A stretch of DNA of 64,000 nucleotides from an uncultured Planctomycetaceae bacterium (GCA_946408825.1 CAMJTU010000003.1:1-64000), one strand, 5' to 3'; shown: positions 49,639-58,927, numbered from the stretch's first letter. Made by a program: numbers and translations. The notes: generated from the letters alone by a model not told the origin.

Positions 49639-50061
49639 TCATGGACATGGGCCCGCCGGCGGGCGCAGCCAATCGCAACATTCGAAAGGAAGATTGCGCG
49701 CGACGACAAAGACGAGAACCAGCGCGAGACAAACGTAGGCGAGCGTCAGCGAACCCTTTCGATAAGGAAAACAACCGCGCCAACGATCGTAAAAGAAACA
49801 CGCCGCTCCCCAGAGAAGAACCGGCGAAAGAAGAATCAGCGCCGGATTATAGCGAAAGGCGCCGATTAAGTCGCCGCGCAGGATTCGGCGCAAAGCGCGA
49901 GTCGACCCGCAACCGGGACAATAGAGTCCGAAAAGTTCGTGGAACGCGCAGGGGGGCGCGTTGATTTCCGTCGGCGAGAAGCGCCAAAGAATCGCCGCGA
50001 CGCTTCCAAAAACGCCGAAAAAAAGAAAAAGAACGAGCGCGAAACGAGTCTTTTTACCCAT
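49639..50061 (-). CDS. DUF2752 membrane protein
   Basis: A 140-residue membrane protein with three or four helices. The DUF2752 signature FGLYCPGCGSTRALRRILRG (about 44-63) is complete, followed by IGAFRYNPAL. The Cys-rich CPGCG motif lies at the end of an extracytoplasmic loop. Its function is unknown. It lies on the same strand as the dispanin-like genes, 137 bp upstream of the nearest; I recall such neighbours in other bacteria, which would need checking. Confidence 0.85.
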   Translation of the reverse strand: MGKKTRFALVLFLFFGVFGSVAAILWRFSPTEINAPPCAFHELFGLYCPGCGSTRALRRILRGDLIGAFRYNPALILLSPVLLWGAACFFYDRWRGCFPYRKGSLTLAYVCLALVLVFVVARNLPFECCDWLRPPAGPCP

Positions 50062-50119
50062 TTGCGCCCGCTCCTTTTTTGTAGAGATTAAAACGCGATT
50101 AACGCGTCTCGCCAGTCGC

Positions 50120-51073
50120 TCAGTTCTGAGCGGCGAGAACCTTCTTCATATTGGCGACGTTCGTACGAACCGCCTCGCAGCTCTTGGCGAAGAGCGCTTT
50201 TTCTTCGAGCGTCATATCGAGCGAAACGATCTTCTTAACGCCGCCGTCGCCGAGGACGACCGGAACGCCGACGTAATAACCGCCGACGGAATATTCCTGA
50301 TCGCAGTACGCGACGCACGCGAGGACGCGATTTTCGTCATTAACGATCGCCTTGACCATCTTCATGGACGACGCGGCGGGCGCATAGTAGGCGGAGCCGG
50401 TTCCGAGGAGGTTGACGATCTCGCCGCCGCCGACGCGAGCGCGCTGCGTGATCTCGTCGAGACGTTCCTTAGAAATAAGCTGCGTGACGGGGATGCCCGA
50501 AACAGACGCGCAGCTGGCGAGCGGAACCATCGAGTCGCCGTGACCGCCAAGGAGCATCGCGTGAACGTCTTGGACGCTGACGCCGAGTTCCATCGCGATG
50601 AAGGCGCAGAAACGGGACGCGTCAAGAACGCCCGCCTGACCGATGACGCGCTCGTGCGGGAAACCGGTGACGTCGCACATACGCTGAACCATCGTGTCGA
50701 CAGGGTTGCTGACGACGATGACGACGGCGTTCGGGCTGGTCGCCTTGATCTGTTCGCCGACGGAGCCGACGATCTTGGCGTTCGTCGCGAGGAGGTCGTC
50801 GCGGCTCATGCCAGGCTTACGAGGAATGCCGGCGGTCACGACGATGACGTCGCTGTTGACCGTGTCGGCGTAGTCGGTCGTGCCATGAACGCTTCCGGAG
50901 AAACCGAGAACCGGCGCCGCTTCCGTGATGTCAAGAGCCTTGCCTTTCGGCATGTCTTTGGTGACCGGGATGTCGAGAAGATAGACGTCGCCCAAACCGG
51001 CCATCGCGCAATATTGAGCGCACGTGGCTCCTACGTTGCCAGCGCCGATAACAGTAATCTTCGCGCGTTTCAT
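50120..51073 (-). CDS. mdh: Malate dehydrogenase
   Basis: A 317-residue NAD-dependent malate dehydrogenase of the LDH-like type (malate to oxaloacetate). The nucleotide motif is VIGAGNVGATCAQYC. The substrate loop IPRKPGMSRDDLL has Arg where lactate dehydrogenases have Gln, indicating malate. The catalytic His lies in LGGHGDSMVPL and SNPVDTM is conserved. The start at 51073 is chosen for GGAGG upstream, against a TTG seven codons earlier. It is the first gene before the dispanin cluster on this strand. Confidence 0.96.
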   Translation of the reverse strand: MKRAKITVIGAGNVGATCAQYCAMAGLGDVYLLDIPVTKDMPKGKALDITEAAPVLGFSGSVHGTTDYADTVNSDVIVVTAGIPRKPGMSRDDLLATNAKIVGSVGEQIKATSPNAVVIVVSNPVDTMVQRMCDVTGFPHERVIGQAGVLDASRFCAFIAMELGVSVQDVHAMLLGGHGDSMVPLASCASVSGIPVTQLISKERLDEITQRARVGGGEIVNLLGTGSAYYAPAASSMKMVKAIVNDENRVLACVAYCDQEYSVGGYYVGVPVVLGDGGVKKIVSLDMTLEEKALFAKSCEAVRTNVANMKKVLAAQN

Positions 51074-51251
51074 TATTTTGCCTCCGTTAGACAATGAAAA
51101 TTTATGGAATTTTTCTGCGGCGTCTCGCGATCGAAACCGCGTCGAATAGCGCGGTTCCGCGAGTCCGTCGCCGTTTAATGCAAGCTAGGACGTCATTTTA
51201 ACCAAAACGTCTCTTTTCGCAAGAGCAAAAGCCAAAAAGCAAAACGCAAGA

Positions 51252-52508
51252 TTACGCGATCGGCTTTCCCTTGTCGTTATCCCATTTCGACGACGCGCGC
51301 CGCGCAAGTTCGACCGACTCGACAAACGCGTCAATCGCGCGGTCAATCTCGTCTTCCGTCGTATACCGGCTCAAACTAAAGCGGAAATTCCCTTGCAGCG
51401 CTCCTTCCGGAACCTTCATCGCGGAAAGGACATGCGACGGTTCAAGAGATCCCGACGTACACGCCGAACCGCTCGAAATGCAGACGCCCCGTTCCGACAT
51501 GAGCATGAGAACCGCCTCCCCTTCCGCGCCGTAAATCGCGACGTTCAGCGTGTTTGGCGTTCGCGGCGAATTCTTGCCGTTGACGACAAGATAGGGAACT
51601 CTCGCTTCAAGCGCGCTCTGCAGCTTGTCGCGCAGTCGCGCCATCCTCTCGCCCGTCTCCGTAAGGTCGCCGATCTCCATCTCAAGCGCCTTCGCGAGCC
51701 CCATAATATAGGGGACGTTCTCCGTTCCGGCGCGCCGTCCGCGCTCCTGATGACCGCCAAGTTGCCACGGCTCGAACGCCGTCGCGCGTCTCGCGTATAA
51801 AACCCCGACGCCCTTCGGCGCGTGAATTTTGTGTCCGCTGAAAGAGAGCATGTCGACCGCGCCAAAAGCGCCTGGAACCGACGCCGCGCTCCTCGTGGGA
51901 TCAAGAGACAAATCGATCGGAAGCTTGCCGACAGATTGCGTCGCGTCGCAGTGAAAAACGATCTTCGGATCGGTCTGCTTGACGATTCGCGACAGTTTTT
52001 CGATCGGAAAGACGACGCCCGTCTCGTTATTCGCGTGCATAACGGAAACGACGGCGGTCTCGCCGGGGCGCAGCGCTTGAACAAACGCCGCGATATCGAT
52101 CGCGCCTTTTTCGTCGACGCCGATCCAATCGACGGGATAGCCGTCCTTTTCGAGACGGCGACAAACTTCTATTACGGCGGGATGCTCGACGACCGTCGTG
52201 ACGACGCGACGACGCTTCGGGTTCGCCTTGATCGCGGCGCGAAGGGCGCCGAAAATCGCCGCGTTATTGCTTTCTGTCGCGCACGAAGTGAAGACGATCT
52301 CGTCGGCAAACTGGGCTCCAAGCAATCTCGCGACCGTCGCGCGCGCGTCGCCAAGTTCACGCGCGAGCGCGAGCGCCGGCTCGTACATGGAGCTCGGGTT
52401 CCAGAACTGCTTCTCGAGATACTCGTGAATCGTTTCAATCGCCTCCGGCGCGACTTGCGTCGTGGCGTTATTGTCCAGATAAACGTACTTCGTTTCTTCT
52501 ATCGCCAT
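51252..52508 (-). CDS. Cysteine desulfurase (NifS/IscS family)
   Basis: A 418-residue pyridoxal-phosphate enzyme that takes sulfur from cysteine for Fe-S clusters and thiolation. The N-terminus YLDNNATTQVAPEAIE is typical. The PLP lysine is in SFSGHKIHAPKGVG, and the persulfide Cys is in the loop CISSGSACTSGSLEPSHVL, the short-spaced NifS/IscS form. A substrate His is in VVEHPAV. No iscU, suf or thiI gene is adjacent. A -10-like box (TATAAT, minus strand at 52568-52573) lies upstream without a good -35. Confidence 0.95.
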   Translation of the reverse strand: MAIEETKYVYLDNNATTQVAPEAIETIHEYLEKQFWNPSSMYEPALALARELGDARATVARLLGAQFADEIVFTSCATESNNAAIFGALRAAIKANPKRRRVVTTVVEHPAVIEVCRRLEKDGYPVDWIGVDEKGAIDIAAFVQALRPGETAVVSVMHANNETGVVFPIEKLSRIVKQTDPKIVFHCDATQSVGKLPIDLSLDPTRSAASVPGAFGAVDMLSFSGHKIHAPKGVGVLYARRATAFEPWQLGGHQERGRRAGTENVPYIMGLAKALEMEIGDLTETGERMARLRDKLQSALEARVPYLVVNGKNSPRTPNTLNVAIYGAEGEAVLMLMSERGVCISSGSACTSGSLEPSHVLSAMKVPEGALQGNFRFSLSRYTTEDEIDRAIDAFVESVELARRASSKWDNDKGKPIA

Positions 52509-52808
52509 TATCCACCTCGAATTTCTCAGCGACGCGACGAAGGGCTTCGAGCCCTAATCGAGCCGTTATTATATACTATCGGTCGGGTTTGAATAGCCGA
52601 AGGCGCGGAGCGAAACGAGAAGCGCCCCTCCCGCGCGACGAAAAAAAATCGTGAAAACGCGTCAAGCCGTTGAGTTTCGACGCGGGCCGCGTATATTTAA
52701 ACGGCACAGTGGAAGAAGGGCTTAAGGCGTCGCAAGCCCTTGAACGGAATAAGCGCGGCGTAAAGCATATTTGCGGAGATTGACCTTTCCGCAAGAAAGG
52801 AGCTGGGT
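52509..52808. other. Divergent intergenic region, cysteine desulfurase / xylB
   Basis: No gene. It holds the xylB promoter at 52670-52697 and the xylB ribosome site. No repressor operator could be read with confidence. Confidence 0.55.
52670..52697 (+). promoter_or_regulatory. Putative xylB promoter
   Basis: TTGAGT (52670-52675), a 16-bp spacer and TATATT (52692-52697). Transcription would start about 105 bp before the ATG. Confidence 0.5.
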
Positions 52809-54338
52809 ATGAACGTTTACCTCGGGATCGACGTCGGCACGTCGGGAACTAAAGTTCTAGCGATATCGGCGGACGGGAAAATTCTCGGCGCAGGGCTTGG
52901 CGAATATCCATGTTACGCGCCGCGTCCGCTATGGAGCGAACAGAATCCCGACGACTGGTGGAACGCCGTCGTCCGCGTCGTCCCGCAAGTTCTCGAAAAG
53001 GCGAACATTAAGGGTTCCGACGTTAAAGGAATCGGTCTTTCCGGTCAGATGCACGGCTCCGTGTTCCTCGATAAGAACGACGCCGTCATTCGCCCCGCGA
53101 TCCTTTGGAACGACCAGCGCACCGCCAAGGAATGCGCGGAAATCGAAGAGGCGGTCGGCGGACGCGAGCAGCTCATCAAACTCGTCGCAAATCCTGCGAT
53201 GAGCGGTTTTACCGCGCCGAAAATTCTTTGGCTTCGCAACAACGAGCCTGAAAACTTCGACAAAGTCGCCAAAATTCTGCTTCCGAAGGACGAAATTCGA
53301 CGCCGTCTGACGGGCGAGTACGTCTCCGACGTAAGCGACGCGAGCGGAACGCTGCTTCTCGACGTCGCCGGGCGACGCTGGTCGAAAGAAACGCTTTCCG
53401 CGCTCGGACTTGACGAATCGACGCTGCCAACCGTTTGCGAGTCTGAAGACGTCGTCGGACGTTTAACTCAGTCCGCCGCCGACGCGCTCGGTCTCACGAC
53501 AGACTGCGTCGTGGTCGGCGGCGCGGGAGACTGCGCGGCGGGCGCGATCGGAGTCGGAATCGTTCGCTCGGGCGCGCTTTCGACGTCGCTCGGAACGAGC
53601 GGGGTCGCTTTCGTTCACTCGGACGAAGTTCGTTACGACCCGCTCGGGCGCGTCCACACGTTCTGTCACGCGGTTCGCGGCAAATGGCACATGATGGGCG
53701 TCACGCTCTCCGCCGCGGGTTCGCTTCAATGGTTCCGCAACGCGCTGTGCGGCGAGCTTCGCGAACGCGCCGACGCGGCGGGTCAAGACGTTTACGCGCT
53801 CCTCGGCGACGAAGCGGCGCAAACGCCTATCGGAGCCGACGGGCTCTTCTTCCTCCCTTACCTGAGCGGCGAACGCACGCCTCACGCCGATCCGAACGCG
53901 CGGGGAAGTTTCGTGGGGCTCACGCTCGCGCACACTCGCGGACACGTCGTGCGCTCCATTATGGAGGGAGTCGTCTTCTCGCTGCGTGAAGCGATTGAAA
54001 TCTTCCGCGGTCTGGACGTTCCGGTCGCGGAAATTCGCGCGACGGGCGGCGGCGCGAAAAGTCCGTTCTGGCGCCAGATTCAGGCGGACGCGTTCAACGC
54101 GCGCGTCGTCACGCCAAATTCAGAAGAGGGGCCCGCGTTCGGCGTCGCGCTCCTCGCGACCGTCGGCGGCGGCGAATACGCCAATATTCAGGAAGCGTGC
54201 GACGCGACGATCTCGTCCGTCTCCGAACTTCAGCCGAACCCAGAAGCTAAGTGTTTCTACGACAAGGCGTTCCCCGTCTACCAGAAGCTCTACCGCTCGC
54301 TCAAAGACGACTTCAAGACGATCTCCGAACTCGCGTGA
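52809..54338 (+). CDS. xylB: Xylulokinase
   Basis: A 509-residue FGGY-family sugar kinase that phosphorylates D-xylulose. It begins YLGIDVGTSGTKVLAIS and has GIGLSGQMHG, WNDQRTAKEC and catalytic SDASGTLLLDV (Asp in the active site), with the second FGGY signature GVVFSLREAIEIFR and RATGGGAKSPFWRQI for ATP binding. AAGGAG lies ahead of the ATG. No xylose isomerase or transporter is adjacent, so it is probably transcribed alone. Related FGGY kinases with other substrates cannot be fully excluded. Confidence 0.93.
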   Translation: MNVYLGIDVGTSGTKVLAISADGKILGAGLGEYPCYAPRPLWSEQNPDDWWNAVVRVVPQVLEKANIKGSDVKGIGLSGQMHGSVFLDKNDAVIRPAILWNDQRTAKECAEIEEAVGGREQLIKLVANPAMSGFTAPKILWLRNNEPENFDKVAKILLPKDEIRRRLTGEYVSDVSDASGTLLLDVAGRRWSKETLSALGLDESTLPTVCESEDVVGRLTQSAADALGLTTDCVVVGGAGDCAAGAIGVGIVRSGALSTSLGTSGVAFVHSDEVRYDPLGRVHTFCHAVRGKWHMMGVTLSAAGSLQWFRNALCGELRERADAAGQDVYALLGDEAAQTPIGADGLFFLPYLSGERTPHADPNARGSFVGLTLAHTRGHVVRSIMEGVVFSLREAIEIFRGLDVPVAEIRATGGGAKSPFWRQIQADAFNARVVTPNSEEGPAFGVALLATVGGGEYANIQEACDATISSVSELQPNPEAKCFYDKAFPVYQKLYRSLKDDFKTISELA

Positions 54339-54371
54339 TTTTCGCCGCGCGACGATTCGTCGATAAATAGG

Positions 54372-54415
54372 AAAACCGCGTTCTCGAAATAACGACGGAA
54401 CGCGGTTTTTCTTTT
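54372..54415 (+). terminator. Intrinsic terminator of xylB
   Basis: AAAACCGCGTTC pairs with GAACGCGGTTTT and runs into TTTTCTTTT. It lies about 35 bp after the stop codon. Confidence 0.85.
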
Positions 54416-54417
54416 CA

Positions 54418-54455
54418 ACAAAAAAGAACGCGGCGCCTATCGACAGACGCCGCGT
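54418..54455 (-). terminator. Intrinsic terminator of the TIGR03000 gene
   Basis: On the minus strand ACGCGGCG (54448-54455) pairs with CGCCGCGT (54428-54435) and is followed by TCTTTTTTG. It sits about 30 bp beyond the stop codon, back to back with the xylB terminator. Confidence 0.75.
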
Positions 54456-54485
54456 CCTTTATCGTTCGTTTAAGACTAACGCTTA

Positions 54486-55694
54486 TCAGCGATTGAGCGC
54501 GTAAACGTCCTCGTTTCTGAAATCGAACGCGAGAGCGGCGGAGTCGCCCGCGACAAGCGTCGTGCTCTTAACTTCCTCGCGGAGTTTTCCGTCGCAAAGC
54601 GCGACGACGCGGATTTCAAACGTGTAGCTCTGACCCTTCTCGAGTTCGCGAGCGGCGAAAGAACGCACGCGACCCTTTTGCTTCGTACGGTAGCCGTTGA
54701 CGTAGACGACCGCGTTTTCGGGAACGAGCATACGAATGAGCCCCGATCCTTTGAGTTCTTCATTAGAAGGCGGAGTCGGAACGTATTCAAATTTCTTATC
54801 CGACGAGGGCGTCTGACTGTCTAACGTGGGCTCCTGATTCAAGTCGGTTCCAGTCGCGTCGGAAGCGGCGTTGATTCCCTGCACGCTGTCATACTGATCA
54901 TAAGGGGTCGAAGACAGAGGATCGGCGTCGTCCGTCGTGTTTGTGTTCGTGTTTGTGTTCGCGGCGTCAGAGTCGTCCGTAGAGACGACGGCGGGAGCGG
55001 ATTTCGAACTGGAGTTCGTATCGGCGGCGGCGGCAATTCCGGGATTTCTTTTAACGTTCTTTGCAAGGCCCGTATTCGGATCAAGTTCGTTCACTTCGCC
55101 CGGATAATATCCGTAGCCGCAGCATGGACGAGGAGCGAAGACGGAAACGGGAACCGGCGTGAAAGCGCAAGGATCGCAGACGGTCGTGGTAATCGCGCAA
55201 GGATCGCAAACGTCGGCGCAAGACCAGCAGGGATCGCAGACGTACGCCGGACGGCAGTAGTCGAAGTCGCGTCTGACGGCGTTACAAACGCGCGAAAGAA
55301 CGCGGCGGACGGGCCGCACGCGACGGAAGAAATTCTTAACCGGGCGAACGCGACTTCCGGAAACCCAGGTATCGTAGACGTAGCTGTATCCAAAGCCGTC
55401 AAAGGTCGTAAAGGTCGCGAAATCGTCGTAGACGACGGGCGCGGTAAAGAACGGCTCGACGTAGGTCGGCGTGGCGAACGAGATCGGCTCTTGAGCGCCG
55501 GCGCAGCCAAGGCACTCTGAATAATTCTCGGCGACGGCGCTTGAAGCGAAACGATCCGAAGCGCTGATCTTGCCCATGGTCAACTCTTGACCGGGAAAGA
55601 TCGAAACGTCGTCAAAGGCTGACGCCGAAACGACTGACGACAAAAGCGCGACGACTACCCCGACGCGCGCCGCAAAACTACCGCTGAATTTCAT
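54486..55694 (-). CDS. Secreted TIGR03000-domain protein with CDPC repeats
   Basis: A 402-residue secreted protein. The signal peptide covers about 1-26. The C-terminal 85 residues form a TIGR03000-type domain (IRMLVPENAVVYVNGYRTKQ, SFAARELEKGQSYTFEIRVV), which is specific to planctomycetes. The middle has a cysteine-rich segment with a repeated CDPC unit (CDPCWSCADVCDPCAITTTV, then CDPC again and CCGYGYY) that could be disulfide-linked in the periplasm. A Thr/Asn/Asp-rich linker (about 205-300) separates the two. Function unknown; probably a cell-surface or envelope component. Confidence 0.83.
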   Translation of the reverse strand: MKFSGSFAARVGVVVALLSSVVSASAFDDVSIFPGQELTMGKISASDRFASSAVAENYSECLGCAGAQEPISFATPTYVEPFFTAPVVYDDFATFTTFDGFGYSYVYDTWVSGSRVRPVKNFFRRVRPVRRVLSRVCNAVRRDFDYCRPAYVCDPCWSCADVCDPCAITTTVCDPCAFTPVPVSVFAPRPCCGYGYYPGEVNELDPNTGLAKNVKRNPGIAAAADTNSSSKSAPAVVSTDDSDAANTNTNTNTTDDADPLSSTPYDQYDSVQGINAASDATGTDLNQEPTLDSQTPSSDKKFEYVPTPPSNEELKGSGLIRMLVPENAVVYVNGYRTKQKGRVRSFAARELEKGQSYTFEIRVVALCDGKLREEVKSTTLVAGDSAALAFDFRNEDVYALNR

Positions 55695-56285
55695 CTCATA
55701 ACTCCTAAAACTTACGATGACGCGGCGTTATAGCCGCGCGACTATGTCGTAAAATATCCTGTCGCCGTCGATTTTCACGGCAAATTCTTTCGAATAACGA
55801 CGTCGCTAACCCCGACGTTCTTCGCCAGACGCACGGTTGCTCGTCGGCATATATTTTCTATTTTTTCTTTCCTTTGTAAAGTAAATTTCTTTAATATCCT
55901 TCCATAAACAAACAATCTTGTCCATTTTCTTCGCATTATAACGATTAAAAGGGCGGCGGACAGCGCGAGACGACGCGGCGTCTGAAATATCATAGAGACG
56001 AGAAGTCGTTCAAGGGAGAGAAAGCGCCGAGAGGGAACAAAGCCGACGGTTCTCCTCCGACGTTTTCCCAGCGCGTGTTTTTCCAAAGGAGCGTTCAACT
56101 CTTGAATCGTGAACGCCGGGCGCTATAATCGGGTAAGCGCGTCCGTCGAAGCTACGGTTTAACGTCAAGTTAGCGTGGACTTTCCTACGCATGGCAGACT
56201 TAAATTTTTCGACGACGAAACGCGAGATATGGAGCGTTCGCTCCGGAATAACAAAGGGCTGTTGATCGCGTCTTCGGAGAGAAAG
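55695..56285. other. Divergent intergenic region before the AlbA-type gene
   Basis: No gene. It holds the promoter at 56102-56129 and a minus-strand TATAAT (55935-55940) whose -35 is poor. An in-frame GTG at 56175 could extend the next gene, but it lacks a ribosome site. Confidence 0.5.
56102..56129 (+). promoter_or_regulatory. Putative promoter of the AlbA-type regulator
   Basis: TTGAAT (56102-56107), a 16-bp spacer and TATAAT (56124-56129). The bases GGGCGCTATAAT match the promoter at 10294-10322. The leader to the ATG at 56286 would be about 150 nt. Confidence 0.6.
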
Positions 56286-57752
56286 ATGTCGTCAGAAGAA
56301 AAAAACGTGGAATATCAACGCGAATTTAACGACACGGCGCTGCGCGCGATCGTCGCGTACGCAAACGCGGACGGAGGTCGAATCTATGTCGGAATCGACG
56401 AGTTCGGCAGGAGTTACGGGGCGCGTAACGCGCAGGAGATCGCCGAACGAGTCGCGACGCTTGCGCGGGATCGCGTTCGACCGGACGTGACGCCGTATCT
56501 CGACGTTCGCGTCGAAAATCGCGACGGTCACGACGTCGTCGTGGCGACGGTGTCAAGGGGCGGTTCGCGACCGTACTGGCTCGCCGACGTCGGACTCGTT
56601 CCGGCGGGAGCCCCGATCGCGGAGAACGGCCGCGTCGTCACGCCTTCGAATCGCAAGCTGCGCGCGATGTTAGAAGAATCCGGCGACGGCGAATATGAAC
56701 GTGAACGCTCTCCGATCCAAACGCTTACGTTCACGCAAGCCAATAAGATTTTCGACGAAGAAAAGGTCGAATTCGGCGAACATAATTTCCGCGAGCTAGG
56801 GCTTTTCGACTCGGAAGGAACCTATACGAATCTCGCGCTGCTCCTTTCCGATCAATGTCCGTCGACCATCCGACTCGCGTTCTTTGAAGGCGCGCTGGAA
56901 AACCAGCTCCACGACCGCCTTGAACTCGGCGGTTCAATACTACGTCAATACCTCGACGCGTTTGATTTTCTCAACGTTTTCAATCGTTCCAACGACAAAC
57001 TTAGCAGCGCAAATCGCGGCGATTTCCGCGACTACCCCGCCGAAATTCTGCGCGAAGCGATCCTCAACGCGATCGTTCACCGCGATTATCGCGTCCCCAC
57101 GCGGACGCTCGCCCGGCATTATCACGACCGCGTCGAAATCGTTTCGCCCGGCGGACTTCCAAACGGTCTGATCGTCGGCGAACTGAACCTAGGCGTCTGC
57201 GCGCCGCGCAACCCGAGACTGGCGAGGATTTTCTATCTCCTTGAGTATGTCGAATCGTGCGGAACCGGAATCAGAAAAATATTCCAAGCCTACGCGAAAC
57301 TCCAGACGCGCCCGAAATTCGAAGCGACTCCGAATTTCTTCAAGACGACGCTCTATAACGCCGCGCGCGCGTCGCGGGAAGAGCGCGTTAAACACGTTGA
57401 AGCGCGCGTCGTAAAGGCCCCGGAGCCGAAGCCGGAGATTGTCTTCGCCGAACAGGAGCCCGTCGTTCCCGCGCGCACGCGTCGCACGACGACGATTCGC
57501 GACGCGCTAAGCGTCGCGTCGCCGACTCTCGGAGGCGCTTCGACGACCGTTCGTCCTCCCCAGCTTCTTTCGGATCGCGAACGGCTTACGCTCCAAATGC
57601 TTGAGACGCGCGGCACGATCACTCGCGCCGACGTCGAACAGGAGCTTCGTCTCACGCAAGCGGCGGCGGCGGCGATACTTCGGCGACTCGTCAACACGGG
57701 GCGCGTCGTTCTCTGCGGCGCGGGCTCCAACATCTGGTATCGACTGCCATAG
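56286..57752 (+). CDS. AlbA_2 / GHKL-type transcriptional regulator
   Basis: A 488-residue protein of the family once annotated as RecG-like. The N-terminal AlbA_2 (Schlafen-like) domain (about 5-115) opens with EYQREFNDTALRAIVAYANA and has GRIYVGIDEFG. A GHKL ATPase-like domain follows (REAILNAIVHRDY, EIVSPGGLPNG, CGTGIRKIFQAY). A linker of low complexity (about 370-425) leads to a winged-helix C-terminus (LSDRERLTLQMLETRGTITR). Such proteins are thought to regulate transcription in response to DNA or nucleotides; their targets are unknown. The ATG at 56286 has GGAGAG ahead, against a GTG at 56175 with none. Confidence 0.88.
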   Translation: MSSEEKNVEYQREFNDTALRAIVAYANADGGRIYVGIDEFGRSYGARNAQEIAERVATLARDRVRPDVTPYLDVRVENRDGHDVVVATVSRGGSRPYWLADVGLVPAGAPIAENGRVVTPSNRKLRAMLEESGDGEYERERSPIQTLTFTQANKIFDEEKVEFGEHNFRELGLFDSEGTYTNLALLLSDQCPSTIRLAFFEGALENQLHDRLELGGSILRQYLDAFDFLNVFNRSNDKLSSANRGDFRDYPAEILREAILNAIVHRDYRVPTRTLARHYHDRVEIVSPGGLPNGLIVGELNLGVCAPRNPRLARIFYLLEYVESCGTGIRKIFQAYAKLQTRPKFEATPNFFKTTLYNAARASREERVKHVEARVVKAPEPKPEIVFAEQEPVVPARTRRTTTIRDALSVASPTLGGASTTVRPPQLLSDRERLTLQMLETRGTITRADVEQELRLTQAAAAAILRRLVNTGRVVLCGAGSNIWYRLP

Positions 57753-57809
57753 AGTAGCGAAGGAACCGCGCCGAGGACTTCTCGCAGTCGCGTCGCGCAG
57801 AACTAGACT

Positions 57810-57847
57810 AAAAAACCGCCGCGCTCCATCGAACGCGGCGGTTTTTA
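57810..57847. terminator. Bidirectional terminator between convergent genes
   Basis: AAAAAACCGCCGCG pairs with CGCGGCGGTTTTTA around a short loop. It serves the AlbA-type gene on the plus strand and pyrH on the minus strand. Confidence 0.88.
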
Positions 57848-57868
57848 TGTCAGCCGTGATAATTGACG

Positions 57869-58615
57869 TCAGTCGTGAATGATCGTTCCGACGACCTCTC
57901 CCGCGACGGCGCGCTCAAGATTGCCGTCTTCTCGGAAGTTAAAGATCATAATCGGAAGGTTATGCCCCTGACATTTCGCAAACGCTTGGAAATCCATCAC
58001 GCCAAGTTTCTGACCGAGCGCCTCGTCGAACGTCAGTTCCGGATAAAACTGCGCGTCGGGGTCCTTTTCCGGATCGGCGCTATACACTCCGCGCACTTTC
58101 GTCGCCTTGAGAATAACGTCGCACTCAAGCTCTAACGCGCGCTGCGCCGCGGCGGTGTCCGTCGTAACGAAGGGGCTGCCCGTGCCCCCGGCGAGAATCA
58201 TAACCCGTCCCTTCTCAAGGTGACGAATCGCGCGACGGCTGACGTAAGGTTCGGCGACCTTGTCCGCCTCGACCGCAGACGCAAGGCGCGCCGGCTGCCC
58301 CAACGCTTCGATCGCGTCGAGAAGCGCAAGACCGTTCATGATCGTCGCCAGCATCCCCATGTAATGGGCGGTTCTCTCTTTAATGGAGTTGGCGCCGTTT
58401 GTCGCTTTAAACTGAGCGCCGCGGAGAATATTGCCGCCTCCCATAACGACGGCGATTTGAACGCCCGTCTTTGCGATTTTAACGATCTGCTCCGCCAGAC
58501 GGTTCACGGAATCCATACAAATTCCGCGTTGATTCGCGGGACAAAAACTCTCGCCTGTGAGCTTGAGAAGGATGCGTTTCGGCTTAGAGTATTGGAAAGA
58601 AGACGACTCAGACAT
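57869..58615 (-). CDS. pyrH: UMP kinase
   Basis: A 248-residue uridylate kinase that phosphorylates UMP to UDP in pyrimidine synthesis. Family motifs are RILLKLTGESF, VVMGGGNILRGA, DYMGMLAT-like AHYMGMLATIMNGLAL, ILAGGTGSPFVTTDTAA and ATKVRGVYSADPEKDP. It is of normal length and forms a hexamer in relatives. GGGGG precedes the ATG. Usual neighbours tsf and frr are absent, so it stands alone between two terminators. Confidence 0.96.
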   Translation of the reverse strand: MSESSSFQYSKPKRILLKLTGESFCPANQRGICMDSVNRLAEQIVKIAKTGVQIAVVMGGGNILRGAQFKATNGANSIKERTAHYMGMLATIMNGLALLDAIEALGQPARLASAVEADKVAEPYVSRRAIRHLEKGRVMILAGGTGSPFVTTDTAAAQRALELECDVILKATKVRGVYSADPEKDPDAQFYPELTFDEALGQKLGVMDFQAFAKCQGHNLPIMIFNFREDGNLERAVAGEVVGTIIHD

Positions 58616-58927
58616 GGATTCCCCCGGCGTTTCATATCAAGTAAAGGTCTTCGTCTCGACGCGTTAGCGACGAAAAAGAAAAGACCGGCAGTGCGCGTCA
58701 AGGCGTCGGCGCGCGCCCTTCGCCTGACCGGGGTAATATTTTGCCGAATTTCTTTACGGCGTCAAGAAGGCAAACGACGTTTCGCAAGAGCGAGGAAGGT
58801 TCGAATCGGAACGCCGCGCGTGAAGCGCGCGCTATACGCGTGAAAAAAGCGGACGCCGCTCCGAAGAACGACGTCCGCTGAAGACTAGGAAGGGGTCGCG
58901 CCGTTAACGCGCGACAGGAGCCGAAAC
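58616..58927. other. Intergenic region between pyrH and the HU gene
   Basis: Holds the HU terminator at 58843-58879 and presumably the pyrH promoter on the minus strand. No confident -35/-10 pair is readable and no gene is seen. Confidence 0.55.
58843..58879 (-). terminator. Intrinsic terminator of the HU gene
   Basis: On the minus strand AGCGGACG pairs with CGTCCGCT and is followed by TTTTT. It sits about 50 bp after the stop codon. Confidence 0.8.
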
